64,000 nucleotides of DNA from Tubiluchus corallicola (GCA_030141605.1 JAQGDQ010000570.1:1-64000); one strand, 5' to 3'; numbered from the stretch's first letter, positions 35,516 through 48,557 are shown. Notes: generated by a model not told the origin, from the letters alone. Numbers and translations are program-made.

Positions 35516-36445
35516 GATATCTAAAAATAGGTGAGGTTCAAGTTTAAGATTACCTGTTCCATGTTACCTTCACCAGGTAAAAACTACTTATGAATGCGGC
35601 TTCAAAGTGTTTGAAATCGCTACTCTTCTGTACTTGCAAAAGTCGGCGACAGCTTGATAATAGCTGAGCTTAATAATGGCGCGCAATAAACACCCTCGAA
35701 CCAATAGCCAGTAATGGAGTGAAGGTTCCGTGAGGCACAATAGCATCATATGCAAGAGAGTACACGGGGGGCAATAGAGAATTCTTAATGCTTTTACGCT
35801 GATTAACGCCTGACCTAAAAAACCTGAATTGTTGCAGACGGGTCTACAGTGGCTTAACTTTCCACTCTTATGCGTAGTAATGACATACTGTACTAAGGCT
35901 CGCGTAATTTGACTGAGCTTGAGATTTTGAAAAAGAAAAAGAGGAAAAGAGGAAGAAGAGAGCAAAGAGAAAGAAAAAGAAGAAAAAGAAACGATAATAA
36001 TAAAAAGAAGAAAGAAAGAAAGTAGAAGGAAAAAGAATGATTACGTGCTACTCACAGAGGCGCCTATTCTTGAAATCTTAGCACACATGGAGGACAGTTG
36101 CCTAGCCCGTCGCTAGGCAGCATGTCTTCCACTTATAAGTCTAACCGGGTGCCCAGTAGGCATAGCAAGGCAGCCAGACAGCCTGTTCGAGTAGTAAATG
36201 ACTCAAAAAAGAAACCCTGTTGATATAGCAGTTAATAGCATTGTGGATTAATGACTTAGTGGAAGCAAAGATTTTGCATATTGACTACTGTGGTCCATCG
36301 TTGATGGCGGTCGGAAGTAGTCATTGGCATAGCAGTGTCTAGTTCTTAGCTGGATTACTGCTGCGTTACATGTTTTGAGGGCAGATTGCCTTTATTTTAC
36401 ATTTCTGTCTGCCCAGGGGATGCAGTAGGCGTAATGGGCACGTGA
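35516..36445. other. Unassigned spacer with a purine-rich patch
   Basis: 35930-36035 is an AAGA/GAAA-rich strand-asymmetric run. No gene was recognised. Confidence 0.5.
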
Positions 36446-36722
36446 TGGTGATGATGATGATGATGGTGGTGGCATTCGGAAGTGGTGCTGAAAATCAAGT
36501 GTCAAGTACCTCCTTGTTCACAGCTGTGTTTACTTGTCTTGATGGCAGAATTATGTTATTTTAGAATTCTTCCTGCCTGACCAATGTCAACAACAGACGT
36601 AAAGGTCATATGATGATGATGATGATGATGATGATGATAGTGATGATGGTGATGATGATTATGATGATGATGGTGATGATAGTGATGATGATGATGATGA
36701 TGATGATGACGACGATGACGAT
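36446..36722. repeat. (GAT)n microsatellite in two blocks
   Basis: GATGAT triplets at 36446-36470 and 36611-36722, with GGT and AGT variants. Met-only and His-only frames are artefacts. Confidence 0.93.
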
Positions 36723-39255
36723 GGTGGGACAGCCTTACAAGATTTGGTGGTCTTATCTTGACAGGACCTTGGCTTCCACAATGCAGATTCATCAATTTAC
36801 TGATCTGAATGTGACCGTCCCTTCCTAACCTGTCGCAGAGTTAAAAAAGCAGAAACATGGCTTCATCGCTTAGTGGAGCTCTTCCAATTCTTGAGGTTTC
36901 TTCTCTATTTGTTTCTAGTAATGTGGTTTCTTAGCTATACGGAGATCTTACACTGATGGGTTCCCTTCGACATATTTCTAGTATTGTGGATTCATTGCTC
37001 ATTGGACGTCCGGCAATGCTTGTTAGTCCTTTCTATAACAAGGTTATCAATAATGTGGACATCCTCCATCAGATGGTTTCCAGTGATTTTAAGGGTCCCT
37101 CCTCTACGTATTTCCACTTTTCTGCAACGTGGCCTCATCTATGTGTTGAAATCCCTAAGTGTCTGAACGTTGCTTTATGCAAACTCATTCTTCCTCTGAC
37201 GAGAGAACATACACACAGACAAACATAATTAATCACTTTGATGTTATCATAAGAAATTTTTCATGTCGGATGAATTTATATCTGGTGTTACACGCGCGTG
37301 GTGAAAGCCTCTTACACTGAATTACCTTAACATGTGATTAATTTAATGCTTAGTTGGCTGTATGACCAAAATTATAATATTAACGGAAATTCTAGTGAAA
37401 GTTTTAGTAATGAAGACAAAGCAAAAAAGCGAAACAACCGAGTCAAATCGCAATATCGTTGAAAGGTGATAGCTAACAAAGGAGGCAAAAAAATAGTTAA
37501 TTTATTATTAATTAACTAATTATTTTAATAGTTATCTTAATTTCAAGGTCTTTTTGTCATAGAATAAATTGCAGTTATAAGACTTTGAAATGAAAAAAAG
37601 AACTCGACCAAAATAAACGAAATCTGAAGCACAAATTAACATAATCTTCAATAGCAAACATAATTATTTATTATATTTTATATTATTATCACGAAACATA
37701 TTATTTTTTCAAGAAAGCAGCATTTCACAATGACTTACGTGAAAAAATTACAACCACACAAAGGCAATTTTGCGTGCGCGCGGCTATTTCTCTGCCGTTC
37801 GTTACATGCATTTCGCCATTCGCCATTGGCCAGTTAGATGCACACTAGTGCCTGCAACGTGGAAACGTGTTCACATGTGTTCAGTTATGATGTAGTGCAC
37901 ATGTTTGAGAATTCATGCGTGAATTTGAAATTAAACTTAACGTTTACCGAGTTTTGTCCTGTTCAAAATTACATTCAGTTGTGATGTCATCAATAATTGA
38001 GCTCGCCTGCCATTAATTAAGTTTTTAATCCATTATTTAATTATCAGAAACGCTTTGGGATTATTATATGTATAAAATGCACATTTGCTACTGTATTTTA
38101 AATTTCCACTCTAGTCTACTGTCCTTTAAAATGGTGAAGCAGGAGATGAAAAATCATTCTTTCTGATAAATCATCGTAAAAGGGAGCAAAAATTGCGAGC
38201 TGCGCGAATTTAATTCGAGTTTCGTTTATTTGACAGCAGATTTCATCAGACGGTTTCACGACTACAATTTTAGATCCAACTTTGCTATAATATCAGGCTT
38301 ATTTTACCAGCTGAAATGAAAGCTGTGTTGTCGATGAGAGGGAATTTTTGTGAAAACTCGCCGATGATGACGCACCGTCAGTCTGTGCACACACGGAACC
38401 TGTTGAAATATTTTATTAATGAAACCTAATAGCGCGTACATCAAGCAATCAATCATAACTTACTTTCCACTTTTACGCCATCGATGATGTGCAGGGTCAC
38501 GCATGCGCACAGAAGACATCTAAATCAATGGTTAGCCCATGGTATTTGCGAAATGCTTGTACGTCTGCGAGAAATTTCTATTAACAAGTTCCCGCTGAAT
38601 CTGTTTACGGGCGCTTGTGCGGCGGTGACAAGGCGATGCGATTTTCCGAGTTAGCCAGTAATGCAGTGAATCGTTTGCATTAGTATTATAAAATGCAACA
38701 GCATGTGTTGTTTCAAGCTGGGTTGCATGCATATGGGCCTGGTTAGGACAGTGTCATCCGTCCTGCATTTGATGTATTAAATTAATTTTATCGATAATGC
38801 AGTATGCACTGGTTCGTCTGATAAATTGCAGTTGGTATTGATTGTAATATTGATTTCACCTATGACGTGTCTGGTCTGGCACTGCTCAGTGGCCAGAGGT
38901 ATTCGAAACAGGAAATTTGAGGTAAGAGAAGTAACCAAGCAAGTAAATGAGTAGTACGTAAGTAAGTATGTATCAAAAGTATATATCTGGGATTAGGATC
39001 AGTATTATCAGCTGTACTTGGGATTTGATGCTGCGCATCAACTGTTTATCGAATGTTGTGTTCTTCCTGCAAATTGTGCGTAGTATTGATTAGATTATGG
39101 ATTTGTCCTATAACATATTTGATATGGGGTTGCTAAATGTTTAGAAGCATTCAAAATAGAAACGGGAAGGAATAATTTATGTTAAGGCATTAATTTCCTC
39201 ACTTTAATCTGTCATACGCATATATACTTAATGGAGTACCTTCGCTAAATAAACC
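36723..39255. other. 2.5 kb without a recognised feature
   Basis: AT-rich; the frame at 36956-37228 has no known relative. No element ends were found. Confidence 0.5.
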
Positions 39256-39680
39256 TGTGATTCATGCACTCATTTATCCACTCGTTCGTTCGTCCGTCCG
39301 TTTGTTCGTTCGTTCGTTCTTGTATTCGTTCACTTATTTGTCTATCTAGCCATCCAACATCATTCATTCATTCATTCATTCATTCATTCATTCATTCATT
39401 CATTCATTCATTCATTCATTCATTCATTCATTCATTCATTCATTCATTCATTCATTCGTTCGTTCATTCGTACATTTATTCATTCATTCGTCCACCCATA
39501 CATCTATATATTTTTTCAATTATTCATTCATCCATTTATCTGTCTGTCCATCCATCGGTCCATCCGTCCATCCACCCATCCATCCATCCATCCATCCATC
39601 CATCCATCCATCCATCCCATCCATCCATCCATCCATCCATCCATCCATCCATCCCATCCATCCATCCATCCATCCATCTC
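39256..39680. repeat. (ATTC)n/(GTTC)n then (ATCC)n tract
   Basis: CATT tetramers (39360-39455) pass into CATC tetramers (39535-39676). This is the third such tract in the window. Confidence 0.97.
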
Positions 39681-39689
39681 GTCTTGAAA

Positions 39690-40100
39690 TTTTATTTCAT
39701 TTACATGCTGTTTTATTGCATACAGGGCTCGCGTTAGGCTAGCAGTAAAGCTGTATAAAACTCGAATTTTTAATTTAAACTCCTGCAATGACCATTAAGC
39801 GCAACCATTTCAACGGTAACTCGCTTGAAACGAGTTTAGATAACATTGCGTTGTAAAATTCGCACATTCGTCGTAATCTAAGCAAAAGTTTAAGTTTATT
39901 TTTGCTTGTCGCAATACGATTAATAATGTGTTTTTGGTGAATCAGTGGTGCACACTGGAACGGTGATGCAGCAACGTTTTACCATATAGCGCGAATATAT
40001 ACTAATTCGCGTCACCTTTCAAACAAATAGGCGTAACGCTAAGTAGTAGAAATTTGTATGGAAAGAGGTTTAGGATATACTTTAGAATTCCCCTTTGAGC
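39690..40100 (-). mobile_element. TTAA MITE fragment, family A, reverse
   Basis: Reverse matches to 31.3-31.9 kb include TTATTGCATACAGGGCTCGC, AATTTAAACTCC, GAATCAGTGGTGCACACTGG and GAATTCCCCTTTGAGC. The terminal TTAAs are not clear, so the boundaries are approximate. Confidence 0.65.
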
Positions 40101-40289
40101 ACGGGCCAAATAAATCAAGTCTCACACACACATTCATAAATACCATTGAATACTCTTAGCGAGTGCATTTATCAAATATTGGTATTAATCATTTGTGTGA
40201 AAGCAACCTTAGAAATTAAGCCAATGACAAACTTATCACCCAACGCATGTACGTAGCAGAATTAATGGTAAAGGAAACCTTGAATGTAG

Positions 40290-40625
40290 ATCAGTGATTC
40301 ACACCAGTAAAGTGGTCAGATGCCCGCTGTAAGCGCAAAATCATGAGATCGAATCCCGATTTGATTCGCAACGTTCAACGTGTCATTTGTAAGATTCCCT
40401 CAACAAGCTGTTTGTAAGGGAAGTTTTCCTCCGTGGCTTGTTATGCCAGAGTGGTACCAGAAGAGCCTTTTCTTGAAAACTGCAACCTCGTCCGATTCAG
40501 AAACGTCGTTATTTAAATGAAGAAAGGCTCCAAAAAGTGAAATTCAACCAAGATTCGAACCCAGAACCTTGCAGTTTCAAGTTACACGCTCTAGCGATTT
40601 GAGCTATCAGTCCACATGGCCAAAC
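40290..40625 (-). mobile_element. tRNA-derived SINE-like sequence
   Basis: On the minus strand 40620-40545 has the tRNA D-arm order TAGCTCAAATCGCTAGAGCG and a B-box GGTTCGAAT (TGGGTTCGAATCTTGG), followed by about 200 bp of tail. The acceptor and anticodon stems do not pair, so it is not a working tRNA gene. A second, weaker tRNA-like patch on the + strand (40320-40365) carries GATCGAATCCC. Confidence 0.55.
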
Positions 40626-41440
40626 TAGGCCTGATTTCTCATACTAGCAGTGCACTTCTTCTAATCTGTATAAGTTTGATTTATTAATTTCTGGTTTAAA
40701 TACTTTTTAGGAATATGCAGTGTATTACTTTTCAAAGCTCTTAATTTGGCCTGTAGCTGTTAATTAGACCTATCGATTACGTATAATTAGGTCTAAAGTG
40801 AAGTCCAAACGGTGTGTTCACTGTTTTCAAATCACAGAATGATTTTGAATAGCTTTTTCAGGAATTTAAGGAATGAATCAATCTTTACTTAACATTGCGC
40901 ATTTCACAACAAATTAAGTTTTCCCCAAAATTGGAGCATCGAAAGTTTCTCAAGACAACGAATTCAATTTTTCGACTTCCGTGGAAAATACCTAGAAAAC
41001 GTTTATTCGCTATAATTATTGTTTCGTCTTATTAAATTTTCAGGAAATCTGCTCGCTGGCTGCATGTAATATGATCAATCAGCGCTTCATTCAGGAAGTT
41101 TCAAGATTTCCGAGAAGGGATGAAATAAAGCAGTTAAGAGTTCTCCCTAATGTTTTGAGCTACGTAAACATTTCAAGAGAAATTGACCAAGCGGTCACAT
41201 GTACTTGGCGACCAAAGTTAGGCCTCGTCGAGGACTGTCAGCCAAAAACTCGTAACTACCTGGGCTCAAAAGCTGGCCGTTTAGTGAGCTTATTTTTGAG
41301 GGTTATGCGTGGGACTCGGGGCCGGATTATGACCTTTTGGCAGCCCGTAGGTTAATGAAATTTTGGGTCCGAAAGATGGAGCCACCCTCTAATCGGCTCG
41401 CACCAGTCTGGAATATATTTTGTTTTAGCAATATTTGCAT
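40626..41440. other. Unassigned spacer
   Basis: The 94-codon + frame at 41071-41355 has no recognised family. Nothing else was supported. Confidence 0.45.
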
Positions 41441-41444
41441 AACT

Positions 41445-41570
41445 GGGACCCCGTATTTCAAATAAAGGGCTTCAATTGAGGTCCTTTATCTCAAATAAAG
41501 GGCCCGAAATGAGGGCCCTTTGTCTCATATAAGTGGCCTCCAACAGGTATCTTTTACTTCAAATAAGGAA
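41445..41570. repeat. Degenerate 33-bp tandem repeat, about four units
   Basis: CAAATAAAGGGC recurs with variants (TTCAAATAAAGGGCTTC, CTCAAATAAAGGGCCCG, CTCATATAAGTGGCCTC) between 41458 and 41565. Confidence 0.75.
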
Positions 41571-43430
41571 TTACTTTAAAATTGGATTTTCAGACTTCCT
41601 GGCCTCCTTTTTAAAAGTCAGTAATGCTCCACCCAACTTTGCGAGCCGTAGGCTGCAGCCTTACTGGTCCATAGAGTTTCCAGCCCCAATGAGTCCGTGC
41701 ATTGGGATATGTGTGAAAGCTTAACAAAGTGTTTAGTGACAAGGTAACATATACCCATTGAAAATCTCGTCTCAATCTTGAACCTAACAGGATCGCATGC
41801 TGCAGCATTATCGGTTGTAAAAGTTGATCAGACACTGATGTAGTCACACAAATTTACTTCGATGTTTGTGTGAGTATTTTCGTAACTCGAAGCTGCAATT
41901 TTCCCATTTTCCACATTGACATAATTTTCTGAATCAAGCGACGCATTGATGCCACCGTGTGTAACGTTGTCGGCGCGAGGCAGTTTTCTTTCAACTTTTT
42001 TTTTACATTATTATTTTGCATTTTTCGTGTTCACTACATTATATAGAATGAACCAGAGAAACCAGCCTGCTCTTTATTATTGATTTCGCAGTCATTCTTC
42101 AAAGGCTCGTTTCATCTCTCCTCTTCTATAATAATTGTGGCATTCTTGTTAAATGGAGCACGAGCTTTAACCTTTGCGTAAACAAGAGGAACTGCTAAAT
42201 GTCAATGAAGATGAAGAATAGAGAAATAATGACAATGATAATTGTAGCAGCAGTCGACCATTTAGCGGTCGACAGTCACATGGAAAGGTTACCGCTCTTG
42301 GCGATTCAGTAAATTGTGTCGCCTTCTGCTATACGGAATAAAAATTTGTACGATAAAATCAAGGAAGAAACGACTTTTGTTTGAATATCGCAATACCTTA
42401 GTATGTCATATTACGTTAGCCATACTTGTTTAGCTTTCATTATTCCTTCTGTCTTTGTAGTGCGAGTGTCACAGGAATTCGCTGATACACATAGGTAGAA
42501 AGGTAGATTGCATTGAAACTTGGGTGTAGGTGTAAGAACACATGGAATAATTAATAAGGGCTCATTGATCTCCTGCTTGTGGTCTTTGAGCTTTGCGTAA
42601 AGGCCTAGCTATTATTGATCGTATTATAGGTGCTGATTTGTAGCGCGATTCTTGCCTATGTATGCATGTACATGAGTATTTTTGGCTCATGTATTACTGA
42701 TGCGACTCTAACGCATGAATAACACTTTTCTTTTAAAATGAACATATCCATACATTTTTTGCATAAATTTTAAACTTGGACTGGACGTTTGCTACAGTAT
42801 GTTTTTGTGATAGTATTGTGGTTCTAAATAACAAGTGTGATTCAAAAAGTGTGATTTGCAGACCGCCATGCACATGTGAGCTGCCAGTTAGGCCATTTGT
42901 CAAAGGTCATTGTTTCGTTTGGTGTTGTACACAGATAAAGTACTGAAAACAAGCTTTCATGGTTACGCAACGTTAATATTGGTGCAAGAATAGTCTTATG
43001 TTACAGCAGAATACTTTACAAACTTCACAATGTCTAGCGTCTACTATTTTCATGACAATCGAATGGAACTAACTATGGCCGATCTCAACGACCTAACACC
43101 ATGTGAACGCAAAGCTATGACTACGACTTAAATTCCTATAGTCCTTAAGACAAAGAAATTATTATCTAAAACCGTACTTCTGTAACGACATAGTTTAAGC
43201 AGCATGCTACCGAAAAACTAGGGAACTTCATTCTACTGTTCATAATGTTATAATTATGATGAGAATAATAAAAACTGTATTATAAAATTTGGTTTTTGGA
43301 TAAATACCACTAGACATACATTTGCTTTTCTTGATTCATTGATGGAACATTTTTTAGTTGTTCTGTTTTACAGCAGGCCTAGTTGGCAGTTTTACTCTAC
43401 CATACAACCACCTAAAATTGTTGATTTCTT
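41571..43430. other. Region upstream of RAPGEF4, no exon proven
   Basis: No coding remnant or repeat was recognised. The splice acceptor at 43441 implies that at least one non-coding 5' exon lies upstream, here or further left, but I cannot place it. Confidence 0.4.
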
Positions 43431-43469
43431 TCTCGTTTCAGGCCAGTCTCACAAGTTCATCATTGGTGA
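43431..43469 (+). promoter_or_regulatory. RAPGEF4: 3' splice site and 5' UTR end of RAPGEF4
   Basis: A pyrimidine-rich run, TTTCTTTCTCGTTTCAG, ends at 43441. The sequence after it meets an in-frame TGA at 43467-43469 directly before the ATG, so translation must begin inside this exon. Upstream exons would be non-coding. Confidence 0.65.
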
Positions 43470-46400
43470 ATGTCCAGAAGAGAAGATATGATACCAGACT
43501 GGATTCAGTGTCTGGACAAGAGACCATCCGATCGGACTAGTGAAGACCTTGAAATTATCTACACGCGTCTTAAACATGTCAAAGCATTTGAAAATTTGCA
43601 CCCCATGCTCCTGCAGCAGATCTGTTATTATGGTTATTACGAAGACTTAGAGAAAGGTGTCGTCCTTTATCGCCAAGGTGATACAGGAACTAACTGGTAC
43701 GCTGTGTTGGCAGGAACATTAGATGTTAAAGTATCTGACACAGGAAAAAGTGAAGATGCAGTGACCGTGTGCACATTTGGCATCGGTATTGCATTTGGTG
43801 AATCAGTATTAGATAACAGTCCCCGTCATGCCACAGTGGTAACTAGTGATTACTGCGAATTGCTAAGAATAGAAGAAAAGGACTTCAAAGTTCTTTGGGA
43901 GCACAACAAGGAGTTTATGGAGAGTGTGGTTACATCTTTGAGTGGACCACTGGCTGAACATCTTGGAATTGACAAGCTCAATTTGGACAAAATGTCCTCA
44001 CAAAAGACAGTTCAGTCTGTTAATCCAGCTCTACCAATTACGCGTGAGCCTTCAGAGAGGTTAGCTCTTGCTGGGAGAGTGTTTCGGACAGTATTACTTA
44101 GTCGTGCGCCAACAATGATTCGAGATCGCAAATTCCACCTGAGAACGTACCGACGTTGCATGGTTGGCTCAGAAATGGTCGACTGGTTGCTTCAGCAAAG
44201 CACTGTAGTTCATTCTCGAAGCCAAGCTGTTGGCATGTGGCAAGCATTGTTAGAGGAAGGTGTCATCTCACACGTTACACATGAACATCAGTTCAAGGAC
44301 AAGTACCTTTTCTATCGTTTTCGAGAGGACGATCTTGGCATTAGCTCGATTCCTACAAGTAGTGACAAAAAGGAATGCGAGGATGAGCTTCCAGATGTAC
44401 TTAATATGCTTTCGCAGATAGGTCCTGATGCCATGCTGAGAATGATATTGCGCAAGCAACCACACGAAAGAACACCAGAAGATCTTGAGATCATATATGA
44501 TGAACTTCTACATATCAAGGCCCTTTCTCATCTTTCAACAATGGTTAAACGAGAACTTGCTAGTGTTTTAATATTTGAGTCACACGCACAAGCAGGAACT
44601 GTGCTGTTCAGTCAAGGAGATGAGGGCAAGTCATGGTACATCATATTGAAAGGGTCTGTCAATGTTGTTATATATGGCAAAGGAGTTGTATGCACGCTTC
44701 ATGAAGGCGATGACTTTGGCAAGTTAGCATTAGTCAATGATGCACCCCGAGCAGCTTCCATTGTCTTGAGAGAAGAAAACTGTCACTTTCTAAGAGTCGA
44801 CAAAGATGATTTTAACAGAATTTTAAGAGATGTTGAAGCCAACACAGTTCGTTTAAAAGAACACGGTGCAGACGTTTTGGTTCTGGAAAAAATACCCACA
44901 TCCATTCCGACCCAAGAAGGAGGCGTACAGCCTCACTTCAAATATTCGGTGATGGCTGGAACCCCAGAAAAAATGCTAGAACATTTGCTTGAAACCCGTC
45001 TCAATGCAGCATCAGATGATCCTTCCGATACATTTCTTGAGGATTTTATTGTTACGCATATGATTTTCATGCCCAGTAATATGTTGTGTCCGGCACTGAT
45101 GCAACATTACCACACTGCCAACCATCACGATAATGAGGCTGCCGAAGCAGAAGATCCAGTGGATCTCATTTTGGCCAATAAAAAGAGAGTCATTCAGTTT
45201 GTGCAACACTGGCGATTAATCACGAGCAACGCATTTAAGGAAGACCCAACAATAAGGGCATTTCTAGAGGAACTTTATAATTCTGTACTTGTCGATTGCC
45301 AGTCACTGACTTCGCTGAGAGAAGAGTTGACAGTTTTGAATGCTATTATTACCGAGACTAATGATAAAGCACAAGAAGACAAAAGCAGCAGAAGGTCTAG
45401 GGGTATGCCTGGAACGTCGATTAAAAAGACGAAGGACTCTGACAAGAATGGGAGACATCAACCGTATAAAGCGGGAGATTACAATATCTTCAAGGTTTAT
45501 TGTGCTGATCACACGTACAGCACATTGAAAATGAGAGTTGATGCTACAGCAGGGCAAATTGTGCAAGTAGCCAGAGAAAAACTGTGTCTTGGGGAAGATC
45601 TACAGCTTGTAGAAGTCAGGTCCACCGGTGAGCGTGTTGTCTTCAGAGAAGACGAAGTCAGTGTTACCACAGGTTTGAGTGTGAATGGACGTCTGTTTAT
45701 CGCTCCTAGAGAACATTTAGATTCACTTACTCCTCTTCCTGAGCAAGAGGGGCCGAGCACGAGTACATGTTCACACTTAGAACTAATGTCTTCGAAAGAC
45801 ATTGCCTTCCAGTTGGCCATATATGATTGGGAATTGTTTACAACCGTTCATGACTTTGAGTTGATATATCACGTGTTTGGTCGAGATAAGTTTGGCAAAA
45901 TTATGTCTAATCTTGATGTGTTTTTGCGACGTTTCAATGAAGTCCAGTTTTGGGTGGTTACAGAATTAACGCTTTGTCCCACTGTGGGAAAACGAGTGCA
46001 GTTGTTAAGAAAGTTTGTGAAAGTTGCATCTCACTGCAAAGAGTACCAAGATCTGAACTCATTTTTCGCCATTGTTATGGGCCTCAGCAACATTGCCGTC
46101 AGCAGATTGTCTCAGAGTTGGGAAAAGCTTCCCGGAAAGTTCAAAAAGATGTTTGCAGAATTCGAAGCCTTAATGGATCCTTCTCGAAACCACAGAGTTT
46201 ATCGTTTGGCAGTCGCGAAAATGTCACCTCCCATAGTGCCCTTTATGCCCCTTTTAATGAAGGACATGACGTTTACCCACGAAGGCAATAAAACGTATTT
46301 CGACGGTTTAGTGAATTTTGAAAAGATGCACATGATTGCACAAACGATACGGACTATAAAGTACTGTCGCAGTAAACCATTCCGTATAGAACAGCCTGCT

Positions 46401-46511
46401 TCAACCAAGAACACAGCTGAAGTGAAGTCATACGTGAGAAGTTTGAAAGTGATAGATAACCAAAGAAGGCTCACGCAGCTGTCGCACAAACTTGAACCCA
46501 GACGATCTTGA
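43470..46511 (+). CDS. RAPGEF4: Rap guanine nucleotide exchange factor 4 (EPAC2), single coding exon
   Basis: This 1013-aa protein is collinear with vertebrate EPAC2 (about 1011 aa) from end to end. EPAC proteins are cytosolic/membrane-recruited cAMP sensors that load GTP on Rap1/Rap2. Domains in order: first cyclic-nucleotide-binding domain about 40-155 ([13 protein letters not shown] at 109-121), DEP about 195-285 ([21 protein letters not shown]), high-affinity cyclic-nucleotide domain about 320-450 ([15 protein letters not shown] at 416-430, with the phosphate-contacting Arg at 427), REM about 490-640, Ras-association about 670-755, and the CDC25-homology catalytic domain about 774-1005 ([34 protein letters not shown]). 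The first CNB domain makes it EPAC2-like rather than EPAC1-like. The start is the first ATG after an in-frame TGA; Met at 43488 is an alternative. No intron interrupts it, unlike known animal orthologues. Confidence 0.97.
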   Translation: MSRREDMIPDWIQCLDKRPSDRTSEDLEIIYTRLKHVKAFENLHPMLLQQICYYGYYEDLEKGVVLYRQGDTGTNWYAVLAGTLDVKVSDTGKSEDAVTVCTFGIGIAFGESVLDNSPRHATVVTSDYCELLRIEEKDFKVLWEHNKEFMESVVTSLSGPLAEHLGIDKLNLDKMSSQKTVQSVNPALPITREPSERLALAGRVFRTVLLSRAPTMIRDRKFHLRTYRRCMVGSEMVDWLLQQSTVVHSRSQAVGMWQALLEEGVISHVTHEHQFKDKYLFYRFREDDLGISSIPTSSDKKECEDELPDVLNMLSQIGPDAMLRMILRKQPHERTPEDLEIIYDELLHIKALSHLSTMVKRELASVLIFESHAQAGTVLFSQGDEGKSWYIILKGSVNVVIYGKGVVCTLHEGDDFGKLALVNDAPRAASIVLREENCHFLRVDKDDFNRILRDVEANTVRLKEHGADVLVLEKIPTSIPTQEGGVQPHFKYSVMAGTPEKMLEHLLETRLNAASDDPSDTFLEDFIVTHMIFMPSNMLCPALMQHYHTANHHDNEAAEAEDPVDLILANKKRVIQFVQHWRLITSNAFKEDPTIRAFLEELYNSVLVDCQSLTSLREELTVLNAIITETNDKAQEDKSSRRSRGMPGTSIKKTKDSDKNGRHQPYKAGDYNIFKVYCADHTYSTLKMRVDATAGQIVQVAREKLCLGEDLQLVEVRSTGERVVFREDEVSVTTGLSVNGRLFIAPREHLDSLTPLPEQEGPSTSTCSHLELMSSKDIAFQLAIYDWELFTTVHDFELIYHVFGRDKFGKIMSNLDVFLRRFNEVQFWVVTELTLCPTVGKRVQLLRKFVKVASHCKEYQDLNSFFAIVMGLSNIAVSRLSQSWEKLPGKFKKMFAEFEALMDPSRNHRVYRLAVAKMSPPIVPFMPLLMKDMTFTHEGNKTYFDGLVNFEKMHMIAQTIRTIKYCRSKPFRIEQPASTKNTAEVKSYVRSLKVIDNQRRLTQLSHKLEPRRS

Positions 46512-46934
46512 ATCACAGGATTCATAAGTAGATGAAGACTAAACCAGCCAGCCACTAGTGTTGTATATTCAAAAGTACTTATTGAAAATTAATAAGTTAA
46601 CTGTCTACAACTATTGCATATATGTTTCATACACTTGCCAGTTAGTTAGGCATAAACACACCTGAAAGTTCATTATATAAGCTACTGTTGATTTTGCCCT
46701 ACTATTTGAATGTTCGTGCTGCAAATGTTGAGTTGTTGTTTGTAGTATAGAAAGGTGTCTATTGTGTTAATTAATGTTAATTATTATTATTATATTAAAA
46801 AGTTAATTGTTTTCGAGAATTAGGCTTGTAAGCAAAGTTATGTAGGCTAGGTTTTATTGTTTTCTTCGGTACGGTTGCTGTATTAAGAAATTCAGAAATT
46901 TAATGATATACTCTTTGCTGAAGTATAAATAAAT
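46512..46934 (+). other. RAPGEF4: RAPGEF4 3' UTR with polyadenylation signal
   Basis: AT-rich sequence follows the stop. The first AATAAA is at 46928-46933, followed by a T-rich stretch, giving a 3' UTR of about 0.4 kb. Confidence 0.6.
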
Positions 46935-47282
46935 TGTTTTTTTTTGTATAATCAGTGATACCTTGTCCCAGAAGCTATTCCTGTTCTATATTGTTGTATC
47001 AATTTGTGACACAGTCTTCTTTGTCGTCAGCCTACAATAGCTCAAGTAAAAAGTAAAAAAATTATTTATCGTCTATTTTGTATTGTATATATATACAAAA
47101 AATAGGTGTTTATTATGAGTCTTTACTGTTCTGCATTTTTTTTGTGCATCCATTAAGTGTTTTAAGTGTTTTCTTTCTTGCTGTAAGTCGGGTCTATTTG
47201 TAAAGACACTGTTTTAAGAGTGTAAAATTAGTGCAGCATCATACACAGAGAAATTCTTACATGTCCCCATGCATACTCTCGT

Positions 47283-47649
47283 TAGGGGTGAGCATTCTCT
47301 ACCAGAAAGCGAATTCGAACCGAATTCGAATTGAGATTGAAAGATTTTCGAACTAGTTTTCGAACCACCAGTAAAAATTAGTCTTACAAAAATCATGCAT
47401 GTCACTAGATTTTGTTCTACAATAAAATGACTAGTAATTGGTATAAAATTGTGCACAGAAATCACAGCTAAATCACGCTAATTGCATGATGTTTCAATCG
47501 TTTTAGTGACAAAGAACATTGATTGAAGTACTGAATTATTCGAATCTATAGTTTTGGATTCGAATCGAGTTCGAACTAAAAAAACTCGTTCGAATCGAAT
47601 TCGAGCGTTCGAATTCGATTCGAACTCGAACGTTCGATGCTCACCCCTA
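47283..47649. mobile_element. hAT-like MITE with 8-bp target duplication
   Basis: The ends TAGGGGTGAGCAT and ATGCTCACCCCTA are inverted repeats. The flanks ACTCTCGT (47275-47282) and ACTATCGT (47650-47657) match at 7 of 8 positions, the target length of hAT elements. Sub-terminal sequences are dense in TTCGAA/GAATTC and can fold. At 367 bp and without an ORF it is non-autonomous. A decayed relative lies at 11556-11925. Confidence 0.88.
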
Positions 47650-47657
47650 ACTATCGT

Positions 47658-48557
47658 ACTATGAAACAAATAATCTCACAACCAATAATCTTCTGGAGTT
47701 TTGTTGTAGACTAATTTTGGGAAACGATCAGTACATTTACTCATGAAATAAAAAAAAGATGGGAACTAAGAAATTGTATCTTTTGTTTTCCAACAAACAA
47801 TGCCAGGTTATTTGCTTTACATTTGCTGCCCGTAGTGGTTCATTATTGTACAATGTCGTTGAACTAACTTATAATATAAACTGTCACATTGGTTGGCAGT
47901 TACTTTTATAAAACCGCAGTGAATTCAGTAACTTCTTTTTTGCCATTTTAATAAAAAATTGCCTTAGCTTGATTAGAGACATATTCATCAGTTCAAATTA
48001 CAGACACAACAAAACAATAATATTTATTATCATTATTTAAAAACTTGGTACACTGAGTTTATAACCATAATCACTGTGTGCTAAATGCTGCCTAATGCAT
48101 ATTGTGCGTAACTGCGTATAGTGTACTCATTGTTTCAGAATGCGTAGTTCCAGCCACATTGCGCGTTACGGTTGCTATGAGCATGTAAATAAAACTTTAT
48201 TGAATAGACAAACCTGAATTTTTCCATTTTCGTTCAACATTGAGTTGCGCGCTGTTTCGCGCGCTTGTAACATGATTTTGTAAACTTTCTTCATTAAAAT
48301 TGTTGGTTAAATGGTCTTTTAATCTGTAACCTTAATTTTTTTATTTGCAAGTTGTAAACTAGCGACATAGGCACAATTTGTGTGGAGTAGATTGGAATTG
48401 CTTTGCATATTCCTGAAAATGACTAGCTGATCCCAGACGTGATATTATTGTGATTGCCGATTGACTCCTTTTTGGCTATCTACCTTGGGATAAATGGGAC
48501 AGGCCTTGAAACTGAACCTGATGTAAAAAATGAAGTGGAGCTCTTGAACCTGGCGTC
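47658..48557. other. Intergenic/promoter region of RNASEH2B
   Basis: No repeat was recognised. The RNASEH2B promoter and 5' UTR must lie in the right part, but no TATA box or initiator stands out. Confidence 0.4.

Noticed and set aside
40545-40620. Functional tRNA gene on the minus strand
   Set aside because: D-arm and B-box are good, but the acceptor and anticodon stems fail to pair; better explained as a SINE head.
41071-41355. 94-codon frame
   Set aside because: No domain or repeat homology recognised and no supporting signals.
43358-43540. 60-codon frame overlapping the RAPGEF4 start as an alternative N-terminus
   Set aside because: It is in another frame and would not join the EPAC frame; the EPAC frame has TGA right before its ATG.
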